Positions 1 through 7,710 of a stretch of 29,976 nt of DNA are shown here, one piece after another (position 1 is the stretch's first letter; the number at the start of each line of letters is the position of its first letter). The DNA is from Streptomyces roseochromogenus subsp. oscitans DS 12.976. GTDB lineage: Bacteria > Actinomycetota > Actinomycetes > Streptomycetales > Streptomycetaceae. The stretch covers positions 7,199,247 to 7,229,222 of the forward strand of contig NZ_CM002285.1 of NCBI RefSeq assembly GCF_000497445.1, given 5' to 3'. The notes beneath the pieces are model-generated. The model was not told the origin of the DNA. It did no database searches and saw only the letters and a list, made by a program, of their open reading frames with translations. The translations under genes were made by a program, and so were the position numbers.

Positions 1-51
1 CCCCCGCCGCCCGCCATGCCCCAGCCCACCCCACCCGACCCCGGCAGGTGA
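1..51 (+). CDS. 3' end of upstream dcw gene, probably ftsL-like (partial)
   Basis: An open frame enters from the left edge and stops at TGA 49-51. It overlaps the GTG start of ftsI (48-50) as GTGA. The 16 visible residues are mostly Pro, Gly and Ala, with nothing diagnostic. In Streptomyces the gene directly before ftsI encodes a small FtsL / septum-formation-initiator-like membrane protein, often with a Pro-rich tail, so the assignment rests on position and the stop-start overlap. The frame could be fortuitous. Confidence 0.5.
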   Translation, partial: PPPPAMPQPTPPDPGR

Positions 52-2024
52 CGGAAGTGTCCGACAGGGAAGCGCCGCGTCGTCGTGTGCCCGGGCCTGC
101 CAAACCACCGCGACCCGGGAGCGGCGCCGTACGGCGGCAGCCCGGGCCCGGGGCGCGTCCGGTGCGGCGGCCGAGCGGCGCGCCGTTCTCGGCCCAGGCC
201 ACCCTCCGGCTCGGCAGCCCACGGCCCCGGCTGCGCATGGTCAGCCTCATGCTGACCCTGGTGCTGCTCGCCTTCGTCGTACGACTGCTCCAGGTGCAGG
301 CCGTCGACGCCAGCGCGTACGCCGCGCGGGCCGAGCAGAACCGGTATGTCGCACACACGCTGGCCGCCGAGCGCGGCGGGATCACCGACCGCAACGGCAT
401 CGCCCTCGCCGAGAGCGAGGACGCGTACGACATCACGGCCGACCCGACGATGTTCAGCCGGAAACAGCTGAAGATCGACGACGGGCCCGAGCAGGCCGCC
501 GCGCTGCTCTCCCCGATCCTCGGGCAGGACCAGGCCACGCTCGTGAACAAGCTGCGGCCCAAGAACAAGAACTCCAGGTACGCCCGGCTCGCCAACCGGC
601 AGACCCCGCAGGTCTGGAAGCAGATCAAGGACCTGAGGAACGCGCTCGCCACGAAGGCGGCGACGGACAACAACACCGCCAACGTGCTGGCCGGCGTCTT
701 CGCCGACCCCAGCAGCCAGCGCGTGTACCCCAACGGCGAACTCGCCGCCGGGCTGCTGGGCTGGGTCAACGCCGACGGCCGGGGTGCCGGCGGCATCGAG
801 CAGGAGCTGAACAAGCAGCTGTCGGGCAAGGACGGCAAGATCCGCTATGCCCAGTCCGGCGGCCGTGAGGTGCCCACGGTCGGGTCCAACGAGACCCCCG
901 CCGTGCCCGGCTCCGACGTCGAGCTGACCATCGACCGCGACATCCAGTGGGCCGCGCAGAAGGCCATCACCGAGCAGGTCCAGAAATCCAACGCGGACCG
1001 CGGGTACGTCGTCGTCCAGGACACCCGTACCGGCCAGATCCTGGCCATGGCCGACGCCCCCGGCTTCGACCCGAACAACCTGTCCAAGGCGGACGCGGAC
1101 GCCATGGGCAACGCGGCCCTGCAGGACGCCTACGAGCCCGGCTCCACCGCCAAGGTGATGTCCATGGCGGCCGTGCTGCAGGAGAACGCCGCGACCCCGC
1201 TCACCCACGTCGTCGTACCCAACCGGCTGCACCGCGGCGACCGGCTCTTCCAGGACGACGTCGACCACGACACCTGGTACCTCACGCTGAACGGGGTGCT
1301 CGCCAAGTCCAGCAACATCGGGACCATCCTGGCCACCGGCCAGCTCGGCAGGACGCAGGCCGAGGCGAACAAGGTCCTCTACTCCTACCTGCGCAAGTTC
1401 GGCATCGGCAGCCCCACCGGGCTCGGCTTCCCCGGCGAGACCCCCGGCATCCTCGCGCCGTACCAGAAGTGGTCCACGTCGCAGCAGTACACGATTCCCT
1501 TCGGCCAGGGTTTCTCCATCAACGCCGTGCAGGCCGCCTCCGTGTACTCGACCATCGCCAACGGCGGGGTCCGGATCCAGCCGACCCTGGTGCGCGGCAC
1601 CAAGGGCGCCGACGGCCGCTTCACCCCCTCCCTGAAGCCCGAGGAGACGCGGGTGGTCAGCGACAAGACCGCCAGGACGGTCGCCCAGATGCTGGAGTCC
1701 GTCGTGGACGACGAGCAGGGCACCGGCATCAAGGCCCGCATCCCCGGCTACAACGTCGCCGGCAAGACCGGCACGGCCAACCGTGTGGATCCGGCCACCG
1801 GCAAGTACCGCGGCTACACCTCTTCGTTCGCCGGATTCGCCCCCGCCGACAACCCGCGGATCACCGTCTACTGCGCCATCCAGAACGCCACCTCCGGCAG
1901 CTACTACGGCGGCCAGATCTGCGGTCCCATCTACAAGCAGGTGATGGAGTTCGCCCTGAAGACCCTCCAGGTCCCGCCGACCGGGGCGCCGGCCGCCAAC
2001 CTGCCCGTCGACTACAAGCCCTGA
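48..2024 (+). CDS. ftsI: Penicillin-binding protein FtsI (septal D,D-transpeptidase)
   Basis: Class B penicillin-binding protein that cross-links septal peptidoglycan, working with the glycan polymerase FtsW. After a basic, Pro-rich cytoplasmic tail of about 60 residues there is one membrane anchor (about 63-85), then the PBP dimerisation domain (GGITDRNG near residue 106) and the transpeptidase domain. The three catalytic motifs are intact: STAK with nucleophile Ser366 and Lys369, SSN at 421-423, and KTGT starting at Lys573. The 658-residue length is normal for actinobacterial FtsI. GTG at 48 is chosen because it overlaps the stop of the preceding frame; CGGCAGG lies just upstream. murE follows after 40 bp. 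Confidence is high from motifs and synteny. Confidence 0.97.
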   Translation: MTEVSDREAPRRRVPGPAKPPRPGSGAVRRQPGPGARPVRRPSGAPFSAQATLRLGSPRPRLRMVSLMLTLVLLAFVVRLLQVQAVDASAYAARAEQNRYVAHTLAAERGGITDRNGIALAESEDAYDITADPTMFSRKQLKIDDGPEQAAALLSPILGQDQATLVNKLRPKNKNSRYARLANRQTPQVWKQIKDLRNALATKAATDNNTANVLAGVFADPSSQRVYPNGELAAGLLGWVNADGRGAGGIEQELNKQLSGKDGKIRYAQSGGREVPTVGSNETPAVPGSDVELTIDRDIQWAAQKAITEQVQKSNADRGYVVVQDTRTGQILAMADAPGFDPNNLSKADADAMGNAALQDAYEPGSTAKVMSMAAVLQENAATPLTHVVVPNRLHRGDRLFQDDVDHDTWYLTLNGVLAKSSNIGTILATGQLGRTQAEANKVLYSYLRKFGIGSPTGLGFPGETPGILAPYQKWSTSQQYTIPFGQGFSINAVQAASVYSTIANGGVRIQPTLVRGTKGADGRFTPSLKPEETRVVSDKTARTVAQMLESVVDDEQGTGIKARIPGYNVAGKTGTANRVDPATGKYRGYTSSFAGFAPADNPRITVYCAIQNATSGSYYGGQICGPIYKQVMEFALKTLQVPPTGAPAANLPVDYKP

Positions 2025-2064
2025 TCGGCCCCGATCAGCACACCGGAACACCAGGAACGAACTC

Positions 2065-3720
2065 GTGACAACGATCACCCCGGAACCCGGGAACCACGGC
2101 GCCCCCCGCCCCTCGCTTCGCTCCGGAGCGGGTGCGACCGGTACGCTCACCGCCGTGCCACACGCTGATCAGTCCCAAACCCCCCAGAAAGGCGCTTCCG
2201 TGACATTTCCGGGACCGCCGCGACCGGTTCAGGTCTCCGCCACACCCCTCGCGGAACTGGCCGATCAGCTGGGTGCCGCCGCTCCGGACACCGCCGCAGA
2301 GGTCACGGGGATCACCCACGACTCGCGCGCCGTCCGCCCGGGCGACCTGTACGCCGCCCTTCCGGGCGCCCGCCTGCACGGCGCCGACTTCGTCACTCAG
2401 GCTGCCGGCCTCGGCGCGGTCGCCGTGCTCACCGACCCGACGGGCGCCGAGCGCGCCGCCGCGACCGGACTGCCGGTCCTCGTCGTGGCCGACCCGCGCG
2501 CGCGGATGGGCGAGCTCGCGGCGACGATCTACGGCCACCCCGGCCGCGATCTGCTCCAGATCGGCATCACCGGCACCTCCGGCAAGACCACCACGGCCTA
2601 CCTGGTCGAGGGCGGGCTGCGGACGGCGAAGTCCACCGGTCTCGTCGGCACGGTCGAGATGCGCATCGGCGACGAGCGCATCAAGTCCGAGCGCACCACC
2701 CCCGAAGCCACCGACCTTCAGGCCCTGTTCGCCGTCATGCGCGAGCGCGGCGTCGAGGCCGTCGCGATGGAGGTCTCCAGCCACGCCCTGGTCCTCGGCC
2801 GGGTCGACGGCTGTGTCTTCGACATCGCCGTGTTCACCAACCTCAGCCCGGAGCACATGGAGTTCCACTCCGACATGGAGGACTACTTCCGGGCCAAGGC
2901 AGAGCTGTTCACGCCGGAACGCAGCAGACTCGGCGTGATCAACGCCGACGACGGGTACGGCCGCCGGCTCGCCCGGGAGGCCACGGTCCCGGTCGTCACC
3001 TTCTCCGCCGAGGGCCACCCCGACGCCGACTGGCGCGCCGAGGACGTCCAGGTCGGCCCCATGGACTCCACGTTCACCGTCGTCGGCCCGAACGGCGAGC
3101 GGATCCACGCCAGGTCACCGATCGCGGGCCCCTTCAACGTGGCGAACACCCTCGCCGCCGTCGTCGCCCTCGCCGCCGCCGGTCTCGACCCGCAGACCGC
3201 CGCCGACGGCATCGCCGCCGTACCCGGCGTCCCCGGCCGTCTGGAGCGCGTGGACGCCGGGCAGCCCTATCTCGCGGTCGTCGACTACGCCCACAAGACC
3301 GACGCGGTCGAATCGGTGCTCAAGGCGCTGCGCAAGGTCACCAAGGGCCGGCTGCACGTGGTCCTCGGCTGCGGTGGCGACCGCGACCAGACCAAGCGCG
3401 CTCCGATGGGCGCCGCCGCGGCCCGGCTCGCCGACACGGCCGTACTGACTTCCGACAACCCCCGCTCCGAGGACCCGCTCGCGATCCTCGCGACCATGCT
3501 CCAGGGCGCCGCCTCCGTGCCCTCGCACGAGCGTGGCGAGGTGCTCCTGTTCGAGGACCGGGCCGCGGCGATCGCCGCCGCCGTGGGCCGCGCCCAGGCC
3601 GGCGACACCGTGCTGGTCGCGGGCAAGGGCCATGAGCAGGGCCAGGACATCGCCGGCGTGGTCCGACCCTTCGACGACCGCCAGGTGCTCCGCGAAGCCA
3701 TCCAGAAGACCCAGGGATGA
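2065..3720 (+). CDS. murE: UDP-MurNAc-tripeptide ligase MurE
   Basis: Cytoplasmic ATP-dependent ligase adding diaminopimelate to UDP-MurNAc-L-Ala-D-Glu. The Mur-ligase P-loop ITGTSGKTTT is near residue 174 and the DAP-recognising DNPR motif begins at Asp464. Streptomyces walls use LL-DAP, so that is the likely substrate (family knowledge). The start is uncertain. GTG 2065 has AGGAA 8 nt upstream and gives 551 residues. GTG 2155 follows a TACGCT -10-like box by 7 nt, as in leaderless mRNAs. GTG 2200 has AGAAAGG upstream and gives 506 residues. All three are in frame, and the first 45 residues look poorly structured. The gene end is duplicated in the gap before murF. Confidence 0.95.
   Translation: MTTITPEPGNHGAPRPSLRSGAGATGTLTAVPHADQSQTPQKGASVTFPGPPRPVQVSATPLAELADQLGAAAPDTAAEVTGITHDSRAVRPGDLYAALPGARLHGADFVTQAAGLGAVAVLTDPTGAERAAATGLPVLVVADPRARMGELAATIYGHPGRDLLQIGITGTSGKTTTAYLVEGGLRTAKSTGLVGTVEMRIGDERIKSERTTPEATDLQALFAVMRERGVEAVAMEVSSHALVLGRVDGCVFDIAVFTNLSPEHMEFHSDMEDYFRAKAELFTPERSRLGVINADDGYGRRLAREATVPVVTFSAEGHPDADWRAEDVQVGPMDSTFTVVGPNGERIHARSPIAGPFNVANTLAAVVALAAAGLDPQTAADGIAAVPGVPGRLERVDAGQPYLAVVDYAHKTDAVESVLKALRKVTKGRLHVVLGCGGDRDQTKRAPMGAAAARLADTAVLTSDNPRSEDPLAILATMLQGAASVPSHERGEVLLFEDRAAAIAAAVGRAQAGDTVLVAGKGHEQGQDIAGVVRPFDDRQVLREAIQKTQG
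2119..2147 (+). promoter_or_regulatory. Possible internal promoter at the murE 5' end
   Basis: A perfect 12-bp palindrome CGCTCCGGAGCG (2119-2130) is followed by TACGCT (2142-2147), which fits the actinobacterial TANNNT -10 pattern. TACGCT ends 7 nt before the in-frame GTG at 2155, the spacing typical of leaderless transcripts. No good -35 is visible. The site lies inside the longest murE frame. Speculative. Confidence 0.25.
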
Positions 3721-3744
3721 AAATCCAGAAGACCCAGGGGATGA
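3700..3744 (+). repeat. Imperfect tandem duplication at the murE-murF junction
   Basis: The last 21 bases of murE (3700-3720, ATCCAGAAGACCCAGGG then ATGA) are repeated at 3723-3744 with one extra G, giving AGGGG instead of AGGG. Two bases separate the copies. The second copy supplies the AGGGG Shine-Dalgarno (3736-3740) of murF, 8 nt before its GTG. It looks like a small tandem duplication that created or duplicated the ribosome binding site. Confidence 0.85.
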
Positions 3745-3748
3745 ACTT

Positions 3749-5143
3749 GTGATCGCCCTCTCCCTCGCCGAGATCGCAGCAGTCGTCGGCGGGCAGACGC
3801 ACGACATACCGGATCCGTCCGTCCAGGTCACCGGGCCGGTCGTCCGGGACTCCCGCGAGGTGGAGCCCGGCAGCCTGTTCGCCGCCTTCGTCGGCGAGCG
3901 CGTGGACGGCCACGACTTCGCACCGCAGGTCGTCGAGGCGGGGGCGGTCGCCGTACTGGCGTCCCGCCCGGTCGGCGTGCCCGCGATCGTGGTCGAGGAC
4001 GTGCAGACCGCCCTCGGCGCCCTCGCCCGGCACGTCGTACGCCGGCTCGGCGCGACCCTCGTCGCCCTGACCGGCTCGGCCGGCAAGACCAGCACCAAGG
4101 ACCTCATCGCCCAGGTGCTCCAGCGCAAGGCGCCGACCGTGTTCACGCCCGGCTCCCTCAACAACGAGATCGGGCTGCCGCTGACCGCGCTGACCGCCAC
4201 CGAGGAGACGCGGTTCCTCGTGCTGGAGATGGGCGCCCGCGGTGTCGGGCACATCCGCTACCTCACCGACCTCACCCCGCCGAAGATCGGCCTGGTGCTC
4301 AACGTCGGCACCGCCCACATCGGCGAGTTCGGCGGACGCGAGCAGATCGCGGAGGCGAAGGGGGAGCTCGTGGAGGCGCTGCCCGAGGACGGCGCCGCCA
4401 TCCTCAACGCCGACGACCCGCTGGTCCGGGCGATGGCCCCGCGTACCAAGGCGAAGGTGGTCCTTTTCGGAGAGTCGGCCGAAGCGGACGTACGCGCCGA
4501 GAACGTGCGACTCACGGACAGTGGACAGCCGTCCTTCAGACTTCACACACCCTCCGGTGCAAGTGATGTGACCATGCGCCTGTACGGTGAGCACCACGTG
4601 TCGAACGCGCTCGCCGCGGCCGCCGTCGCCCATGAGCTGGGCATGTCCGCGGAAGAGATCGCCACCGCGCTCTCCGAGGCGGGCACCCTCTCCCGCTGGC
4701 GCATGGAGGTCACCGAGCGCCCGGACGGCGTGACCATCGTCAACGACGCCTACAACGCCAACCCCGAGTCCATGCGGGCCGCCCTCCGGGCGCTCGCGGC
4801 CATGGGCAAGGGGCGCCGCACGTGGGCGGTGCTCGGCAAGATGGCCGAGCTGGGGGACGAGGCGCTCGCCGAGCACGACGCCGTCGGACGGCTCGCCGTC
4901 CGGCTCAACGTCAGCAAGCTCGTCGCGGTCGGGGGGATTGAGGCCTCCTGGCTGCAACTGGGCGCATATAACGAGGGTTCGTGGGGTGAGGAGTCGGTGC
5001 ACGTGTCCGACGCACAGGCGGCGATCGACCTGTTGCGCAGCGAGTTGCGCCCGGGGGACGTCGTGCTCGTGAAGGCGTCCCGTTCGGTGGGTCTGGAGAG
5101 CGTTGCCCAGGCGCTCGTCGAGGGCGAGGTTGCCGCCCGATGA
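3749..5143 (+). CDS. murF: UDP-MurNAc-tripeptide-D-Ala-D-Ala ligase MurF
   Basis: Adds D-Ala-D-Ala to UDP-MurNAc-tripeptide, the last cytoplasmic step to the pentapeptide precursor. The order is an N-terminal uridine-binding domain (about 1-95), a central ATPase with LTGSAGKTSTK (Lys113), Mur-ligase motifs including the NDAYNANPESM segment, and a C-terminal Rossmann domain. The length of 464 residues is normal. The frame stays open upstream to 3533, but that stretch overlaps murE in another frame and codes for unstructured sequence. GTG 3749 has AGGGG 8 nt upstream, supplied by the duplicated murE end. The stop overlaps the mraY start as ATGA. Confidence is high. Confidence 0.96.
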   Translation: MIALSLAEIAAVVGGQTHDIPDPSVQVTGPVVRDSREVEPGSLFAAFVGERVDGHDFAPQVVEAGAVAVLASRPVGVPAIVVEDVQTALGALARHVVRRLGATLVALTGSAGKTSTKDLIAQVLQRKAPTVFTPGSLNNEIGLPLTALTATEETRFLVLEMGARGVGHIRYLTDLTPPKIGLVLNVGTAHIGEFGGREQIAEAKGELVEALPEDGAAILNADDPLVRAMAPRTKAKVVLFGESAEADVRAENVRLTDSGQPSFRLHTPSGASDVTMRLYGEHHVSNALAAAAVAHELGMSAEEIATALSEAGTLSRWRMEVTERPDGVTIVNDAYNANPESMRAALRALAAMGKGRRTWAVLGKMAELGDEALAEHDAVGRLAVRLNVSKLVAVGGIEASWLQLGAYNEGSWGEESVHVSDAQAAIDLLRSELRPGDVVLVKASRSVGLESVAQALVEGEVAAR

Positions 5144-6213
5144 TGAAGCAGATCCTGTTCTCGGGAGTCATTGGCCTCTTCCTGACGCTGATCGGCACCC
5201 CGCTGCTGATCAAGCTTCTCGCCCGCAAGGGCTATGGCCAGTACATCCGTGACGACGGCCCGCGCGAGCACGCCAGCAAGCGCGGTACGCCGACCATGGG
5301 CGGCATCGCCTTCATCCTGGCGACGATCGCCGCGTACTTCCTGAGCAAGCTCATCACCGGCTACCCGCCCACCTACTCCGGCGTGCTGGTCCTCGGTTTG
5401 ATGTTCGGCATGGGTCTGGTCGGCTTCCTCGACGACTACATCAAGATCGTCAAGCGCCGTTCGCTGGGTCTGCGGGCCAAGGCGAAGATGGCCGGCCAGC
5501 TGATCGTCGGCATCTCCTTCGCCGTGCTGTCGCTGATGTTCGCCGACGCGCGCGGCAACACCCCGGCCTCCACCAAGCTGTCGTTCATCACCGACTTCGG
5601 CTGGACCATCGGCCCGGTGCTGTTCGTCGTCTGGGCGCTGTTCATGATCCTCGCGATGTCGAACGGCGTGAACCTCACCGACGGTCTGGACGGCCTGGCC
5701 ACCGGCGCCTCCGTGCTCGTCTTCGGCGCCTACACGTTCATCGGCGTCTGGCAGTTCCAGGAGTCCTGTGCCAACGCGCAGACCCTGACCAACCCGGCCG
5801 CCTGCTACGAGGTGCGCGATCCGCTCGACCTCGCGGTGATCGCCTCCGCCCTGATGGGCGCCTGCCTGGGCTTCCTGTGGTGGAACACCTCGCCGGCCAA
5901 GATCTTCATGGGCGACACCGGCTCGCTCGCCCTCGGCGGTGTCCTCACCGGCCTGGCCATCCTCTCCCGTACGGAGCTGCTGCTGGCCATCATGGGCGGC
6001 CTGTTCGTCCTCATCACCATGTCGGTCGTCATCCAGGTCGGCTCCTTCCGGCTCACCGGCAAGCGCGTCTTCCGGATGGCGCCACTCCAGCACCACTTCG
6101 AACTCAAGGGCTGGTCCGAGGTCCTGGTGGTGGTCCGATTCTGGATCATCCAGGGAATCTGTGTGATTGTCGGACTGGGCCTCTTCTATGCAGGATGGGC
6201 AGCGGAAAAGTGA
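5140..6213 (+). CDS. mraY: Phospho-MurNAc-pentapeptide transferase MraY
   Basis: Integral membrane enzyme that transfers phospho-MurNAc-pentapeptide to undecaprenyl phosphate, forming lipid I. It is a multi-spanning protein (about ten hydrophobic segments) of 357 residues, the usual size. Visible family motifs are FLDDYIK with its Asp pair near residues 92-93, NLTDGLDGL, the Mg-binding MGDTGSLALGG, and PLQHHFELKGW near the C-terminus. The start ATG 5140 overlaps the murF stop (ATGATGA); the adjacent ATG 5143 is equally possible. The 3' end overlaps murD as GTGA. Product is certain from motifs and context. Confidence 0.97.
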   Translation: MMKQILFSGVIGLFLTLIGTPLLIKLLARKGYGQYIRDDGPREHASKRGTPTMGGIAFILATIAAYFLSKLITGYPPTYSGVLVLGLMFGMGLVGFLDDYIKIVKRRSLGLRAKAKMAGQLIVGISFAVLSLMFADARGNTPASTKLSFITDFGWTIGPVLFVVWALFMILAMSNGVNLTDGLDGLATGASVLVFGAYTFIGVWQFQESCANAQTLTNPAACYEVRDPLDLAVIASALMGACLGFLWWNTSPAKIFMGDTGSLALGGVLTGLAILSRTELLLAIMGGLFVLITMSVVIQVGSFRLTGKRVFRMAPLQHHFELKGWSEVLVVVRFWIIQGICVIVGLGLFYAGWAAEK

Positions 6214-7631
6214 CCTCCAGCTCGGAGCTCTTCGACTTCCAGGGCAAGCGCGTCACCGTCGCCGGCCTCGGTGTCTCCGGCGTCCCGGCGGCCAAGGTGC
6301 TGCACGCGCGCGGGGCGATCGTCACCGTCGTCAACGACGGCGACGACGCACGCGCGCGTGAGCAGGCCGCGGAACTGGAGGCACTCGGGATCACCGTCCG
6401 CCTCGGCGACGGGGCGGCCCTCCCGGAGGGCACCGAGCTGATCGTCACCGCGCCCGGCTGGAAGCCGGACAAGCCGCTGTTCCTGGCGGCGGAGAAGGCG
6501 GGCGTGCCCGTCTGGGGCGACGTCGAGCTGGCCTGGCGCCTGCGCGGCCCCGAAGCGGCGCCCTGGCTCGCCGTCACCGGCACCAACGGCAAGACGACGA
6601 CCGTGCAGATGCTGGCGTCGATCCTGAAGGCCGCGGGCCTGCGCACGGCCGCCGTCGGCAACATCGGCGTCTCCCTGCTGGACGCGGTCCTCGGCGAGGA
6701 GCATTACGACGTGCTCGCCGTGGAGCTCTCCAGCTACCAGCTGCACTGGGCGCCCTCGCTGCGCGCCCACTCGGCGGCCGTCCTCAACCTCGCCCCGGAC
6801 CACCTCGACTGGCACGGCTCCATGGAGGCGTACGCGCGCGACAAGGGCCGTATCTATGGGGGCAATCGGGTCGCCTGCGTCTACAACGTCGAGGACAAGG
6901 CCACCGAGGACCTGGTCCGCGAGGCCGACGTCGAGGAGGGCTGCCGGGCCATCGGGTTCACCCTCGGCACCCCCGCGCCCTCCCAACTCGGCGTCGTCGA
7001 CGGCATCCTGGTCGACCGCGCCTTCGTCGGGAACCGGCAGAAGAACGCGCAGGAGCTGGCCGAGGTCTCCGACGTCAACCCGCCGGCCCCGCACAACATC
7101 GCCAACGCCCTTGCCGCGGCGGCCCTCGCGCGTGCCTTCGGGGTGCCCGCCCAGGCCGTCCGCGACGGCCTCAGGTCCTTCCGGCCGGACGCCCACCGCA
7201 TCGCGCACGTCGCCGACATCGACTCGGTGGCGTATGTGGACGACTCCAAGGCCACCAACACGCATGCCGCCGAAGCCTCATTGGCATCATATGAGTCGAT
7301 TGTATGGATTGCGGGTGGTCTGGCGAAGGGTGCGTCCTTCGACGAGCTGGTCGCCAAGTCGGCAAAGCGACTTCGTGGTGCCGTCCTGCTCGGCGCCGAT
7401 CGTGCCCTGATCCGCGACGCCCTCGCGCGACACGCCCCCGAAGTACCCGTCGTCGACCTCGACCGGACCGACACTGAGGCGATGCTCCAGGCGGTGAGGG
7501 AAGCGAAGCGGCTCGCGCAGCCCGGTGACACGGTGCTGCTGGCCCCGGCCTGCGCCTCCATGGACATGTTCACCAACTACAACCAGCGCGGTGACGCGTT
7601 CGCGGCGGCGGTCCGCGAACTCGAAGCCTGA
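6210..7631 (+). CDS. murD: UDP-MurNAc-L-Ala--D-Glu ligase MurD
   Basis: Cytoplasmic ligase adding D-glutamate to UDP-MurNAc-L-alanine. The N-terminal Rossmann domain begins VTVAGLGVSG. The ATPase P-loop VTGTNGKTTT lies near residue 122, followed by the ELSSYQL and NLAPDHLDWHG motifs. GTG 6210 is chosen because it overlaps the mraY stop as GTGA, like the other junctions here, giving 473 residues. ATG 6195, five codons upstream and in frame, is the alternative. A short stretch near 7276-7320 uses codons rare in this genome (TCA, TTG, GCA, TCA, TAT, ATT, GTA). A GC hairpin follows the stop before ftsW. Confidence 0.95.
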   Translation: MTSSSELFDFQGKRVTVAGLGVSGVPAAKVLHARGAIVTVVNDGDDARAREQAAELEALGITVRLGDGAALPEGTELIVTAPGWKPDKPLFLAAEKAGVPVWGDVELAWRLRGPEAAPWLAVTGTNGKTTTVQMLASILKAAGLRTAAVGNIGVSLLDAVLGEEHYDVLAVELSSYQLHWAPSLRAHSAAVLNLAPDHLDWHGSMEAYARDKGRIYGGNRVACVYNVEDKATEDLVREADVEEGCRAIGFTLGTPAPSQLGVVDGILVDRAFVGNRQKNAQELAEVSDVNPPAPHNIANALAAAALARAFGVPAQAVRDGLRSFRPDAHRIAHVADIDSVAYVDDSKATNTHAAEASLASYESIVWIAGGLAKGASFDELVAKSAKRLRGAVLLGADRALIRDALARHAPEVPVVDLDRTDTEAMLQAVREAKRLAQPGDTVLLAPACASMDMFTNYNQRGDAFAAAVRELEA

Positions 7632-7637
7632 CCCCGG

Positions 7638-7652
7638 CCGCCCGCCGGGCGG
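7638..7652 (+). other. GC-rich palindrome between murD and ftsW
   Basis: CCGCCCGCCGGGCGG is a perfect 15-bp palindrome with a single central base, 6 bp after the murD stop. No T-tract follows. It could be a weak attenuator, a transcript-processing hairpin, or a chance product of base composition. Confidence 0.4.
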
Positions 7653-7668
7653 ATCTTGGGAGGGACGC

Positions 7669-7710
7669 GTGGGACGGTCGACGTTCAGTGGAGGCGTTGA
7701 TGCCCAGTAG
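7669..7710 (+). other. 13-codon ORF with strong Shine-Dalgarno, overlapping the ftsW start
   Basis: GTG 7669 follows GGGAGGGA (7658-7665), the strongest Shine-Dalgarno-like sequence in this stretch. It opens a frame of 13 codons ending at TAG 7708-7710. The frame crosses the ftsW ATG (7700) in another frame. Translating ribosomes would stop 6 to 8 bases past the ftsW start, which would suit translational coupling. The peptide (MGRSTFSGGVDAQ) is not one I recognise. It may be an accident of a purine-rich leader. Confidence 0.3.

Noticed and set aside
3533..3748. Upstream extension of murF
   Set aside because: It overlaps murE in another frame; GTG 3749 has a well-spaced AGGGG and starts the conserved fold.
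3338..5002. Long minus-strand frames under murE/murF, and similar ones under ftsZ, yggS, divIVA and the antiporter
   Set aside because: They mirror the G/C third-position bias of the real genes and encode compositionally odd Arg/Ala/Gly/His-rich sequence without motifs.
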